A stretch of DNA of 64,000 nucleotides from assembly GCA_025350625.1 (NCBI GenBank), contig JANXXL010000131.1:1-64000 (forward strand), written 5' to 3'. The translations under genes were made by a program, and so were the position numbers. Position 1 is the stretch's first letter. Each line of letters begins with the position of its first letter. Shown here piece after piece: positions 25,662-34,665 of the stretch. Under the pieces are notes generated by a model. That model was not told the DNA's origin. It worked only from the letters and a program-made list of their open reading frames with translations, and searched no databases. The DNA is from Bryobacterales bacterium. Lineage in GTDB: Bacteria; Acidobacteriota; Terriglobia; Bryobacterales; Bryobacteraceae.

Positions 25662-27096
25662 CCCCGTATCAACTGTTTCCACGCAGCCGTCTGCATCCAT
25701 CGCATTGCCAGCCGCCTCCCCCAGCGTGTGGAAGGCGATACCGACAGTAGCGATTCCGGTGGTGCTCTGGTTTGTGCCGCTGCCGCTCGAGCCCAAGGCC
25801 CAGCACGCCATTGCCATTTCGTTGTTCATGATCCTGGCATGGGCTACCGAGGTGATGGATCACGGAGTCACGGGTCTGATCGGATGTTACCTGTTCTGGG
25901 CGCTTGGAGTAGTAAAATTCGAAGTCGCCTTCAGCGGATTCGCCGACGATACCCCGTGGTTCCTGATGGGCGCAATTTTATTCGGCACCATGGCCAGCAA
26001 GTCGGGATTGGCAAAGCGGGTCGCGTATTTGGTGACGATCCGCGTTGGCACCAGTTACTCGCGCCTGCTGCTCGCGCTGATCCTTTCGGATTTCCTGCTG
26101 ACGATTCTGGTTCCCTCCGGCATGGCTCGCGTGACCATCATGGCGACCGTCGCTTTGGGGCTAATACAGGCTTTTGGACTAGGTCCAGGCAGCAATATAG
26201 GCCGGGCCATGTTTCTGATTCTCACCTACACCGCGGGCGTGTTCGACAAATCCATCATCGCGGGCGCGGCGGCAATCACCGGCAGGGGCATCATCGAAAG
26301 CGCAGGTCATGTAGAAGTTTTATGGAGCCAATGGCTGCTCGCCTATCTGCCTTCCGACATCATCACGATCCTGGTGGCATGGCGGCTGATGTTGTGGCTC
26401 TACCCTCCGGAAATCGCGTCGCTGCCGGGAGGCGTCGCATATCTTAAAGACGAATTGCGCGAAATGGGCCCGTGGACGCCGTTAGAAAAGAAGTCGCTGG
26501 CGCTGATGCTGATAGCGATTGTCTTCTGGTCGACCGACTTTATCCACCACATTCCTTCTTCGATGATCGGACTGGGCATTGGACTATTGGCAGTGCTGCC
26601 ATTCCTGGGGATTCTCGGCATCGACGACATCAGGAAGCTAAATTTCCTGCAATTATTTTTTGTTGCCGCCGCCGTCAGCATGGGCAAAGTGTTGAGCGCA
26701 TCGAATGGTCTGGCGGTCCTGACCAACGTCCTATTCGCCCGGCTGGAGCCGCTGCTGACCCATCCGATGCTTTCTACACTTGCCATCTACTGGACGGGCT
26801 TCATCTACCACCTGTTCCTGGCCAGCGAAATTTCAATGTTGGGAACTTCTACTCCGCTCCTCATGCAGTTCGCGATCACGCATGGCTTGAACCCGCTCAA
26901 GCTTGGAATGCTGTGGGTGTTTTCCGCGGGCGGCAAGATCTTCGTGTATCAATCGGGAGTGCTCGTGATTGGGTACGCCTATGGCTACTTCCGCGCGAAG
27001 GACATTCTGCGGCTCGGTCTCATCATGAGCCTGGTGGACTCGCTCTTATTGCTAGTGGTGGTACGGTTCTACTGGCCGCTGATCGGAATCAAGTGA
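25654..27096 (+). CDS. DASS-family (SLC13-type) dicarboxylate/anion:sodium symporter
   Basis: 480 aa with about twelve hydrophobic segments after a short polar N-terminus. The pattern (AISLFMILAWATEVMDHGVTGLIGCYL; ILSDFLLTILVPSGMARVTIM; NIGRAMFLILTYTAGVFDKS) matches the divalent-anion symporter family, with the SNT-like loops replaced by VPSGMAR. It lies last in the operon and overlaps the aldolase gene, so it most likely imports the carboxylate substrate degraded by the operon. The exact anion cannot be told from sequence. Confidence 0.88.
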   Translation: MPDPVSTVSTQPSASIALPAASPSVWKAIPTVAIPVVLWFVPLPLEPKAQHAIAISLFMILAWATEVMDHGVTGLIGCYLFWALGVVKFEVAFSGFADDTPWFLMGAILFGTMASKSGLAKRVAYLVTIRVGTSYSRLLLALILSDFLLTILVPSGMARVTIMATVALGLIQAFGLGPGSNIGRAMFLILTYTAGVFDKSIIAGAAAITGRGIIESAGHVEVLWSQWLLAYLPSDIITILVAWRLMLWLYPPEIASLPGGVAYLKDELREMGPWTPLEKKSLALMLIAIVFWSTDFIHHIPSSMIGLGIGLLAVLPFLGILGIDDIRKLNFLQLFFVAAAVSMGKVLSASNGLAVLTNVLFARLEPLLTHPMLSTLAIYWTGFIYHLFLASEISMLGTSTPLLMQFAITHGLNPLKLGMLWVFSAGGKIFVYQSGVLVIGYAYGYFRAKDILRLGLIMSLVDSLLLLVVVRFYWPLIGIK

Positions 27097-27173
27097 TCGA
27101 AGCCACGATCCGCTGAATCATTCCATCCACCGGCCCTGCATCGATTGAGACCCATCCGCGGCGCGGCGCGCTA

Positions 27174-27770
27174 TCATTTTTGGTATTTCCGCGCGTAGAC
27201 AGCCAGATCGAGCGCCTCCACCCCCGCCATTGCCTGGCGGAACGCCTGCGGGTCGGGCAGCGGTCCGATCACTACGCGGAACAGATTCTCATGCGGGCCC
27301 GGCGCGACAAAGGAATCGAATCCATGGCTTCGCAGTCCTTCGGCGAGAAGCATCGCCATACCTCTCTCTACCGCTCCGATCTGCAGATAAACTTTCCCGG
27401 TTTCCGGTTCAGCGAAGAGCGGCGCCCCGCCCATCAGGGCGCTCTTGACCATCGGCGCCGGAGCGCCTTTGGCCGGAACCGCAAGGGAGGCTTCCGGAAT
27501 TGGTACGGATGCGGGAGCAGTCGCTGTCTCGGGAACCGCCGCCCGGGTAATTGCCGAGGCCCGAGCCGCTTTTCTGACACCGGTCGTTTCGCCCGCCAGA
27601 TATGCGAGCGAAGAACTCACCGCCACTGCGATCACTCCTACAAAAAGCCAGCTTGCGATTTGCGACCGGCCCAACACCACCTCATAATCACTCGTCTCGG
27701 AAAGTTTTTCGAGCGCCGGCTCAACTTCGACGGGGGTCGAGGATTCCAGATTCAAAAAACTCGTCATCAC
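27174..27770 (-). CDS. SPOR-domain inner-membrane protein
   Basis: 198 aa. A cytoplasmic N-terminus of about 35 residues (YEVVLGRSQIASW), one transmembrane segment (WLFVGVIAVAVSSSLAYLAG), an Ala/Pro-rich periplasmic linker, and a C-terminal SPOR fold (VYLQIGAVERGMAMLLAEGLRSHGFDSFVAPG, FRVVIGPLPDPQAFRQAMAGV). SPOR domains bind denuded septal peptidoglycan, so a role at the division site or in the cell wall is likely. Single gene between convergent neighbours; no DedD/FtsN partner is visible. Confidence 0.85.
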   Translation of the reverse strand: MMTSFLNLESSTPVEVEPALEKLSETSDYEVVLGRSQIASWLFVGVIAVAVSSSLAYLAGETTGVRKAARASAITRAAVPETATAPASVPIPEASLAVPAKGAPAPMVKSALMGGAPLFAEPETGKVYLQIGAVERGMAMLLAEGLRSHGFDSFVAPGPHENLFRVVIGPLPDPQAFRQAMAGVEALDLAVYARKYQK

Positions 27771-27825
27771 AGGAACTATCGGCGCAAATGAGGCCGCTCG
27801 ATAGAGGTATTGGCGCCGCGAAACC

Positions 27826-28872
27826 CTACAAGTTTCTCTTCAAATAACTGCAAACATGGAAGCCGTCCAGGAACTTGAAGGGCGTTTCTCCCAAGGTGTA
27901 GTGGCCGCAGGGCAGCACCACCGCTTTGTAATCCATCTTCAACTCTCGCGCCTTGGCGATCACTTGCTCGGAAAACCGCAAGGGGAAGGTCGTATCGTAG
28001 CGGGCGTAGATGAACAGCGACTTCTTCTTAAGCTTGGCGTAGCGCTCGATATAATGCGGCGGGCTGATCACCATCCAGGCATCGCGCAGTTGTTCGAGCG
28101 TAACCTCAGGCTCCAGACTTTGCCGGATATGCTGCGAGGATAGACCTTCCCACACCACATCCGCAAAGTAGGTGGAGCAGTGATTGAAAACATTTACGGA
28201 AATGCGCGGGTCGTGTGCGCTCGCGAGGAAGGCGTAGCAGGACCCTAGGCTGGTGCCGACAATGCCGATACGTTGGTACCCTTCAGACACCAGCCAGTCG
28301 ACCGCGCTGCGGGTATCGATCACGGCCTGCCGAGTGGCGTCGATAGTCCGCGCTATGTTCGAGGACACCGCGTAATCGGCGCGCTCGAGTTCGGCCGGCA
28401 TGCGGTAATCGTGATAGGGAGGGCTCAGCCGCAGCGCCGAGATTCCCAGCTTAGCCAGGCCAACGCATAGCGAGTTGTGCTGAGTAGCCGACGCATTCCA
28501 GTGCGGCACCACCACCGTCGCCACTCGCCGCGATCCCGGCTTATGCTTGGCCGGGAACCATTGGCCATGAACCCGGTTGTTTTCCGGATGAGGCGTCTCG
28601 ACGGCACTGGTAAAGCGCAACAGATTGCCCGTGAGTTCGAAATCCGTAGGCGATTCGTAAGCGAAAAACTGATCGCTCGATTCGAGCGCGGCCCGGTTCA
28701 AAAGCTGCAAGTAGGCATGGGAATCGTGGCCATTCTGAGGATTCTGGCGGGTAACGGGCCAGTCCCTGGTCCACTCCAGGCCCCAATCGAACGGCCTCAC
28801 CACGCGGTTGGTGGCGCCGGAGCAGAGACGGTTCTCCCAATCGTACATCCACCTTGCGTAAAGTTTTCGCAT
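27826..28872 (-). CDS. Alpha/beta hydrolase
   Basis: 348 aa. The nucleophile elbow is GIVGTSLGS (Ser in GTSLG) and a late Asp/His pair is present in FIYARYDTTFPLRFS and VLPCGHYTLGETPF, consistent with a catalytic triad. The N-terminus has no leader, so a cytoplasmic esterase or acyl hydrolase is likely. It resembles uncharacterised dienelactone-hydrolase-like and Abhydrolase groups; substrate unknown. ATG at 28872; TTAAACTAG just upstream could serve as a -10. The PilZ terminator hairpin lies about 60 bases upstream. Confidence 0.82.
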   Translation of the reverse strand: MRKLYARWMYDWENRLCSGATNRVVRPFDWGLEWTRDWPVTRQNPQNGHDSHAYLQLLNRAALESSDQFFAYESPTDFELTGNLLRFTSAVETPHPENNRVHGQWFPAKHKPGSRRVATVVVPHWNASATQHNSLCVGLAKLGISALRLSPPYHDYRMPAELERADYAVSSNIARTIDATRQAVIDTRSAVDWLVSEGYQRIGIVGTSLGSCYAFLASAHDPRISVNVFNHCSTYFADVVWEGLSSQHIRQSLEPEVTLEQLRDAWMVISPPHYIERYAKLKKKSLFIYARYDTTFPLRFSEQVIAKARELKMDYKAVVLPCGHYTLGETPFKFLDGFHVCSYLKRNL

Positions 28873-28920
28873 GAATCCATTACTAGTTTAAGGGAGCCGG
28901 CGAAGGGGAGAGGTGCGGCA

Positions 28921-28967
28921 AATAAAAAATGGGAGGTGCACCGTCCTCCGACGGCGGTGCGCCTCCC
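28921..28967 (-). terminator. Rho-independent terminator downstream of PilZ gene
   Basis: On the minus strand a GC-rich hairpin (arms 28931-28943 and 28955-28967, thirteen pairs with one mismatch) is followed by ATTTTTTATT at 28930-28921. It lies 66 bases after the PilZ stop and isolates that gene from the downstream hydrolase. Confidence 0.85.
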
Positions 28968-29032
28968 TTGGGAGAACCAGCGCAGCCCCTCTTTAAAGGA
29001 TGCTGCGCGGGCAGGCAGAAACAAGGAGAGAT

Positions 29033-29404
29033 CTAGTTCACATTCGTTCGCGGCAGTGGGGGTGCGAGCGGGGCCTGCGTGCGAAATTCGTACTGCTGAA
29101 TTTCAATGGCCGCACGGCCATCTTCAAACCGGACCACCCGTCCCCGCGCTACCAGTTTCAGCGCAACTTGATTGTCGAGTTGCACCGGCCAGCTAATGTC
29201 CAGTTCCAGTCGCCGTCCCGGAAGCAGCATGTGTTCGGACGTAAACAACACGCCGGAACTCGAAATATTGAGGGTCTTGCCTTCGCCCGCTTCATCGCCG
29301 CTGCGCTTGTTCAGGACCCGGAACCGCACGTCCCGTTCGATCGGGAATCGATCCGAGTGCCGCCGGTCGGACTGCATTTTATCGGTCAAGCTCACCGCAC
29401 TCAC
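29033..29404 (-). CDS. PilZ-domain protein
   Basis: 123 aa from a GTG at 29404, or 114 aa from the ATG at 29377. The cyclic-di-GMP binding signature is present: RRHSDRFPIERDVRF (RxxxR) and LNISSSGVLF (D/NxSxxG). Residues 15-105 are the PilZ barrel; there is no other domain. It therefore probably senses c-di-GMP. A strong terminator follows it. A second PilZ gene lies at 33049. Confidence 0.88.
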   Translation of the reverse strand: MSAVSLTDKMQSDRRHSDRFPIERDVRFRVLNKRSGDEAGEGKTLNISSSGVLFTSEHMLLPGRRLELDISWPVQLDNQVALKLVARGRVVRFEDGRAAIEIQQYEFRTQAPLAPPLPRTNVN

Positions 29405-29526
29405 CTCGCTCTATGAGTGTGCCCCGAACTGCCTGTTCTTACAATAGATTCGCAGGCCCATTTGGAGCTAGTACTAAGGTCTCGCGCCCCTGGTACTGCC
29501 TTCCCGCCAGAAGGCCGCACAGCCGC

Positions 29527-30852
29527 TTATTTAGCAGGCTGGTCCGGCCGGCTTTGTTTCCGGCGCGAGCGGATCTCTTGCAGACGCTGGGAGATACGTT
29601 GCTCGGTACCGCGCTCGGTCGGGTGATAGAACTCGACTCCCCGCAGGTTGTCCGGCAAACACTCCATCGAGTTCATGGCGTCTGCGAATTCATGGGCGTG
29701 CTGATATTCTGCGCCGTAACCCCATTCCTTCATCGGTTTTGTGGGAGCATTTCGCAATTGCATCGGCACCGGTTCGGCGGTGTTTTTCCTTACTGCTTCG
29801 ATCGCCGCATTCAGCGCCCGATACGCCGCGTCCGATTTAGGCGCGGCCGCCAGATACACGGCCAATTGCGCCAGTGCCTGATCGCCCTCGGGCGTACCCA
29901 GGAAGTGCACCGCCTGCTGTGCCGCTACCGCTTGTTCGAGAGCGCGCGGGTCCGCCAGACCGATGTCCTCGATCGCCATCCGCATCAGGCGGCGGGCCAG
30001 GTACAGACGGTCTTCGCCCGACTCCAGCATTCGGGCCAGCCAGTAGAGAGCCGCGTCCGCATCGGAAGATCGCACGCTCTTGTGCAGCGCCGAAATCAGA
30101 TTGAAGTGCTCTTCGCCGCCTTTGTCATAAAGCAACGTCTTGCGGCCGAGCACGGATTCTACCGCTTGGCGATCGAGTTGGCCTTCGCGCGCCACCGCTG
30201 AAGCTAGTTCCAGCAGATTGTAAGCCGCACGGGCGTCCCCATTCGAGTAGACGGCGATCTGCTCCAGCAGTTCCCGCGGCGCTTCCAGCCGCAACACCGT
30301 GAGGGCACGTTCGAGGAGAGTCACAATCTCCTCCACCGCCAGCGCCCGCAGCGCATAAACTTTCGCCCGCGACAATAGCGCCGAGACCACCTCAAACGAG
30401 GGGTTCTCGGTGGTGGCGCCGATTAGAATAATATCGCCGCGCTCGACATACGGAAGGAACGCGTCCTGTTGGGCCCGGTTGAAGCGGTGAATCTCATCGA
30501 CAAACAAAACAGTGCGCCGGCCCAGCCGACGGCTCCGCTCCGCGTCGGCCATCACCGCCTTGATTTCTTTGATCCCGCTCAGCACCGCGCTGAACGGCAC
30601 AAAATCGGCCTTGGTCAGACGCGCGATCAATCGCGCAAGCGTGGTTTTACCGGTGCCCGGCGGTCCCCACAAAATCAGCGACTGCAACTCATCGCGCTCG
30701 ATCTGCGCCCGCAGCGGCTTGTCCGGACCGAGGATGTGCTCCTGTCCCACGAAGTCCTCGAACTTCTCCGGACGCATGCGCTCTGCCAAGGGACGCCGCG
30801 CATCCACTTCAGGTCGGGCATATTCGGGCGGCGTGGTGTCGAACAAACTCAT
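29527..30852 (-). CDS. rarA: Replication-associated recombination protein A (RarA/MgsA AAA ATPase)
   Basis: 441 aa. Walker A is [15 protein letters not shown], Walker [11 protein letters not shown], with the sensor-1 segment [13 protein letters not shown]. The N-terminal [22 protein letters not shown] and the C-terminal MgsA tetramerisation region ([33 protein letters not shown]-like) are typical. It acts at stalled replication forks together with SSB. Its ATG overlaps the stop of the upstream methyltransferase gene by 4 bases, so the two are co-transcribed. Confidence 0.96.
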   Translation of the reverse strand: MSLFDTTPPEYARPEVDARRPLAERMRPEKFEDFVGQEHILGPDKPLRAQIERDELQSLILWGPPGTGKTTLARLIARLTKADFVPFSAVLSGIKEIKAVMADAERSRRLGRRTVLFVDEIHRFNRAQQDAFLPYVERGDIILIGATTENPSFEVVSALLSRAKVYALRALAVEEIVTLLERALTVLRLEAPRELLEQIAVYSNGDARAAYNLLELASAVAREGQLDRQAVESVLGRKTLLYDKGGEEHFNLISALHKSVRSSDADAALYWLARMLESGEDRLYLARRLMRMAIEDIGLADPRALEQAVAAQQAVHFLGTPEGDQALAQLAVYLAAAPKSDAAYRALNAAIEAVRKNTAEPVPMQLRNAPTKPMKEWGYGAEYQHAHEFADAMNSMECLPDNLRGVEFYHPTERGTEQRISQRLQEIRSRRKQSRPDQPAK

Positions 30853-31622
30853 GGGGTCCCCTGGGCCGCTCTCTGGCGGCCAGCCTCGTATAGTAGAATC
30901 CCGGCAGCCACTGCAGCGTTCAAGGATTCTACTCCCGCCGTCGGAATCCGCAGGCCGGTAGCGCGCGCCGCCAGCGCCGGACTTACACCGCGCGCTTCGC
31001 TGCCGATGATGATTCCGCAGCCTTCTACCAGATCCGCGTCACCCAGCAATTTCTGCGCGCGCGGCATAGCGGCGTACCACGTCAACCGCGTTTGGTCCAA
31101 AATTTCGTCAACTTCGATCGAAGCCACCAGGGGCACCCGGAAAGCCGATCCGGCGGACCCTCGCAGACACTTCGGATTATAGGGATTTACCGTGCCTTTG
31201 AGAAAAACCACTCCGGATGCGCCGAATGCGTCCGCCGCCCGCAGGATCGCTCCTGCGTTGCCGGGATCTTGCACACTATCGAGCACCACTACTAGCGCTT
31301 TGCCCCGCATCATCTGCGCCAGGGTCGACGCGTGGGGACGCACCAGCGCGATCACGCCCTGCGGCGTCTCCGTCGAAGTCAATTCACGAAAGGTTTTATC
31401 GCTCACGATTCGCGCTTCCGGGTAGTGCAGGCGCGCGGACTCGGACACAATCACCGCACCCACTTCACATTTTGCCGCCAGCGCCTCCTCGAGCAGATGG
31501 GCGCCCTCGGCCACCGCATAGCCGTCCTCGGTGAGGGTTCCACGCGACACGGCCCGGCGAATTTGTTTAACCAGAGGGTTCTTGTCGCTGAGAGAGTCCA
31601 CTACAATGATTCTAAACGTCAC
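30849..31622 (-). CDS. SpoU/TrmH-family RNA 2'-O-methyltransferase
   Basis: About 257 aa from the GTG at 31622; the open frame extends to 31772 but that part overlaps the divergent ydcF and is not conserved-looking. An N-terminal substrate-binding domain (SDKNPLVKQIRRAVSRGTLTEDGYAVAEGAHLLEEAL) is followed by the SPOUT knot with ALVVVLDSVQDPGNAGAILRAADAFG, IIIGSEARGVS and RIPTAGVESLNAAVAAGILLYE, the three SpoU motifs. It methylates a ribose of rRNA or tRNA; the target is not assignable. It overlaps rarA downstream by 4 bases. Confidence 0.9.
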   Translation of the reverse strand: MTFRIIVVDSLSDKNPLVKQIRRAVSRGTLTEDGYAVAEGAHLLEEALAAKCEVGAVIVSESARLHYPEARIVSDKTFRELTSTETPQGVIALVRPHASTLAQMMRGKALVVVLDSVQDPGNAGAILRAADAFGASGVVFLKGTVNPYNPKCLRGSAGSAFRVPLVASIEVDEILDQTRLTWYAAMPRAQKLLGDADLVEGCGIIIGSEARGVSPALAARATGLRIPTAGVESLNAAVAAGILLYEAGRQRAAQGTP

Positions 31623-32235
31623 GGCTCTGAGACAAATGACACGGCCCCTAACATGGATCGCGGTGGTGGTTCTTGGCTTGGGCGCCGCAGCCTCGCTGAT
31701 GAAAGTGCTCTCGGTGGCGCGCGACATCCGCCACCAGTCGACAGTCGACGAAGTGCGGCCTGCCGACGTCATCCTGGTTCTGGGCGCGGCCGAGTATCGG
31801 GGAAAGCCTTCGCCCGTTCTCGAAGCGCGGCTTAACCATGCGCTGTTTCTCTATCGCCAGCAGTGGGCGCCACGCATTCTGACTACCGGCGGGGCGGGTG
31901 GCGATCCCACTTTCACCGAAGGCGAAGTGGGGCGCGCGTACTTGAGCAGCCATGGCATCCCATCCGAGGCTATCCTGACCGAGACCGAAGGATCCAGCAC
32001 CGTTGAGAGCACGGTTGCCGCCGCTGAAATCATGCGCCGTATGAATTTGAAATCCTGCATCGTCGTGAGCGACGGCTATCACATATACCGCGTCAAGAGG
32101 ATGCTGGAATCTCAGGGTATGAATGTGTTCGGCTCGCCGCGCCCGTCCGAACCCCGCGACACCTGGCGCGAACAATGGCTCTACTTCCGCCAGGCGATTG
32201 CCTATGGCCTATGGCGTGTGGGGATTGCCGTCTGA
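31606..32235 (+). CDS. YdcF/SanA-family (DUF218) membrane protein
   Basis: 209 aa from the ATG at 31606 (GAGAGAG upstream) or 199 from 31636. One transmembrane anchor (LTWIAVVVLGLGAAASLMKVL) precedes the DUF218 Rossmann-like fold: ADVILVLGAAEYRGKPSPVLEARL, RILTTGGAGGDPTFTEGEVGRAYL, TETEGSSTVESTVAAAEIMR and CIVVSDGYHIYRVKRM. Family members such as ElyC and SanA act in envelope maintenance; the biochemical activity is unsettled. Its 5' end overlaps that of the divergent methyltransferase by about 17 bases. Confidence 0.85.
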   Translation: MILNVTALRQMTRPLTWIAVVVLGLGAAASLMKVLSVARDIRHQSTVDEVRPADVILVLGAAEYRGKPSPVLEARLNHALFLYRQQWAPRILTTGGAGGDPTFTEGEVGRAYLSSHGIPSEAILTETEGSSTVESTVAAAEIMRRMNLKSCIVVSDGYHIYRVKRMLESQGMNVFGSPRPSEPRDTWREQWLYFRQAIAYGLWRVGIAV

Positions 32236-32267
32236 CGTTGCCGGTCCGCAAATGATTCGATGTCAGC

Positions 32268-32894
32268 TCAATATTTCCGCAGCACTGCCATTAGCTTCCC
32301 CTGGATGCGGACCAGGGTCTTCGGCACATATATCGGCAGCATCGAGGCATTCGCAGGCTGCAAACGCACCTGGTCTCCCGGTTCATTGTAAAACCGCTTC
32401 AGTGTGGTCTCCGCCCCGTCTACCAGCGCCACCACAATATCGCCATCGCGAGCGTCGCCGGCTTTTTCGATCAGCACGTAATCGCCGTCGCAAATGTGAT
32501 CTTCAATCATGGAATCTCCGCGCACTTTCAACGCAAAGGTATTCGCGTCGCCCGCAAAATCCGCGAAGCTGAGCGTGTCCTCGCCCGCAATCGCCTCTAC
32601 CGGTAGTCCCGCGGCGATGCGCCCGAGCAAAGGCACTTCGAGGCGGGGCGGCATTTGCCGGTGCTGCCGCTGCTCCTCATAATATTTCGGAGCCACCTCG
32701 AGCGAGCGGCTTTGGTTAAATCCGCGTTTCACATAGGCCTTACTTTCGAGCGCGAGGATGTGTTTGTGGACCGTCGCCAGCGACGCCAGATCCAACCCCT
32801 CCGCGATTTCTTCGTAACTTGGGCTGTAGCCGCGCTTCTCGAGGAACCCGGCGAGGAATTCCAGGAATTCTTTTTGGCGTTTTGTGAGAGCCAT
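32268..32894 (-). CDS. lexA: LexA repressor
   Basis: 208 aa. Winged helix at residues 1-65 (MALTKRQKEFLEFLAGFLEKRGYSP) and an S24 protease domain with the autocleavage site Ala95-Gly96 (RIAAGLPVEA), Ser128 (GDSMIED) and Lys166 (TTLKRF). It represses the SOS regulon until RecA-stimulated self-cleavage. Only six bases separate a good -10 from the ATG and no ribosome site is present, so the message seems leaderless. Convergent with ydcF and divergent from a PilZ gene. Confidence 0.97.
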   Translation of the reverse strand: MALTKRQKEFLEFLAGFLEKRGYSPSYEEIAEGLDLASLATVHKHILALESKAYVKRGFNQSRSLEVAPKYYEEQRQHRQMPPRLEVPLLGRIAAGLPVEAIAGEDTLSFADFAGDANTFALKVRGDSMIEDHICDGDYVLIEKAGDARDGDIVVALVDGAETTLKRFYNEPGDQVRLQPANASMLPIYVPKTLVRIQGKLMAVLRKY

Positions 32895-32900
32895 GAAAAT

Positions 32901-32929
32901 ATTGTACGGCGAAGAAAAGGAGAATTCAA
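32901..32929 (-). promoter_or_regulatory. lexA promoter giving a leaderless transcript
   Basis: On the minus strand TTGAAT (32929-32924), a 17-base spacer and TACAAT (32906-32901) precede the lexA ATG (32894) by six bases. A start point about seven bases after the -10 would fall on or next to the ATG. No clear LexA box was recognised over it. Confidence 0.6.
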
Positions 32930-33048
32930 GGGGAATCGGTAATTATCCTGTCCCACCCAAGACCGCGGCAAGTTTTGGGCTTGGTACTCCTATCCAGTTA
33001 GTTCCATTGTATTTAACGATCCAATTCGTGTAGAGTAAGGCTATCGAG

Positions 33049-33480
33049 ATGCGAGATCGAAGAGTTCATGAACGAACCGCAGTAGCGTTTTACGTGCATG
33101 TGACCCTCATCACCAATCCTGAATTATCCGCTGCGGCCGTGACTTTAGACGTATCGAATTCGGGCCTCGCGGTTTGCCTTCCGTTCCAGCTCATGCCCGG
33201 CAGCCTGGTCCGTATCGACCTTGCGGACAGCGTGCTGCATGGCGTTGTCGCCCATTCCCACGAGTGGCCCCAATCGGTTACACCTTCTTTCGCTCGCAAT
33301 AAGGTGTGGATCGAAACCAGTTGGTCAGCTGGCAGCCCCGACTCGACTTTGTTCCACACTGGCATCGACTTTTCCGAGATTTCGATAGGACAGTCCGGGC
33401 TGTCGCAACTGTTGGAGGCGACCATCGAGGAGATGCGGCCGAGTCCCCAGATGACACATCAGGTGTCCGACAAGCCTTAG
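33049..33480 (+). CDS. PilZ-domain protein
   Basis: 143 aa. The N-terminal RDRRVHERTAVAFYVHV and the DVSNSGLAVCLPF segment form the RxxxR and (D/N)xSxxG c-di-GMP-binding signatures. The remainder completes a beta barrel (GSLVRIDLADSVLHGVVAHSHEW, FHTGIDFSEI) and ends in a short helix. A weak promoter (TTGTAT, 18 bases, TAGAGT) lies upstream, divergent from lexA. Convergent with an NHL gene. Effector partner unknown. Confidence 0.85.
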   Translation: MRDRRVHERTAVAFYVHVTLITNPELSAAAVTLDVSNSGLAVCLPFQLMPGSLVRIDLADSVLHGVVAHSHEWPQSVTPSFARNKVWIETSWSAGSPDSTLFHTGIDFSEISIGQSGLSQLLEATIEEMRPSPQMTHQVSDKP

Positions 33481-33498
33481 CACAGTCGCCCTGCGACT

Positions 33499-34614
33499 TC
33501 ACTTAACCTTGATGTACTTCCTCAGATTGTGTGCGGCCACGTCGGCGGCGTAGATGGTGCCTGCGTCATCTGCCGCAATGCCTGACGCGGTGGTCCCAAC
33601 ATCCAGTTTATCGGGGTCCGCAGGGTCGGGAATGAACGCCTTGAGGGAGCCGTCTTTGGCGCTCCCCACTACGATACCCCGCATGAGTCCCTTCTTTTTT
33701 GCCGGATCTGGGAATGCGCCTCCGACATACATGGTGTCGTCTTTGCTCACAAATACAGAACTCGGCTGCCCGAATTGTTTCCACGCGGCAATGAAGTTGC
33801 CGTCCAGATCGAAAATCTGAATCCGGCTGTTCTTGCGGTCGGCCACGTACAAACGTCCTTGCGAACCGCCAATGAAAATGTCATGCGGCTCATCGAAATC
33901 GCCGGGGGCTGGTCCCAGGTGTCCCCAGGTCTTGATGAACTTGCCATCCTTCGAAAACTTCACGACGCGGGCGGAGTTGTGTTTGTTGGGGGCGTGGCCA
34001 TCGGTCACAAAGATATCGCCGTTGGGCGCGATGGCAATGCCCGTAGGCCTGTCGAAGGTGTCGGGACCATTGCCGGCTACGCCCTCTTTGCCGAGCGTCA
34101 TTAATATTTTGCCCTCCGGACTCAGTTTGAGGACTTCCTGGCCCCGGACGACACCAGCGGCATTCTTGGCCGACATGCCGAGCACGGTCGCCTCATCGTT
34201 GACATCGCTGGTCCACAGGTTTCCGTCCCGATCGATGGTGAAGCCGTGGGGATAGGCGAACAGCCCTGCGCCGAAGCTCTTTAGAAGCTTGCCCGACGGA
34301 TCGAATTTCAAAATCGGCGGATTCGCACCGCTCTGCCCGATGCAGGTGGCGTGGCCGGGGGGTACTGTGTTGAAGCACCGATGAAAAATCCAGATGTTGC
34401 CGTCCTCATGGACATGCACGCGGATGACTTCTCCCCAGTGGCCTCCGTTCATGGTCTTGGGAATGGTCGGCCAGCCTTCGGCGAGGCGGTACGGATTGGG
34501 GAGTTCAGATGGTTTGGGGTAATGTGTTTGCTGGGCTTGCGCCACAGCTCCAAAAAGGGCGATTGCGGCGACACCGGCTATAAGAACAAAACCTGCTCGA
34601 TTTTTGTGTGACAT
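33499..34614 (-). CDS. Secreted NHL-repeat beta-propeller protein
   Basis: 371 aa with signal peptide MSHKNRAGFVLIAGVAAIALFGAVAQA. The mature part contains NHL blades: NPPILKFDPSGKLLKSFGAGLFAYPHGFTIDRDGNLW, FDRPTGIAIAPNGDIFVTDG, RVVKFSKDGKFIKTWG, LYVADRKNSRIQIFDLDG. An N-terminal segment IWIFHRCFNTVPPGHATCIGQSG contains two Cys that could form a disulfide and recalls the peptidylamidoglycolate-lyase-like NHL group. It is a distant paralogue of the two NHL proteins at 4.4-6.5 kb but stands alone here. Confidence 0.85.
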   Translation of the reverse strand: MSHKNRAGFVLIAGVAAIALFGAVAQAQQTHYPKPSELPNPYRLAEGWPTIPKTMNGGHWGEVIRVHVHEDGNIWIFHRCFNTVPPGHATCIGQSGANPPILKFDPSGKLLKSFGAGLFAYPHGFTIDRDGNLWTSDVNDEATVLGMSAKNAAGVVRGQEVLKLSPEGKILMTLGKEGVAGNGPDTFDRPTGIAIAPNGDIFVTDGHAPNKHNSARVVKFSKDGKFIKTWGHLGPAPGDFDEPHDIFIGGSQGRLYVADRKNSRIQIFDLDGNFIAAWKQFGQPSSVFVSKDDTMYVGGAFPDPAKKKGLMRGIVVGSAKDGSLKAFIPDPADPDKLDVGTTASGIAADDAGTIYAADVAAHNLRKYIKVK

Positions 34615-34665
34615 GATGGCTCTCCAGTAGAGAACCAGGATAATATGTTTCGTGCCCGGATGTCC

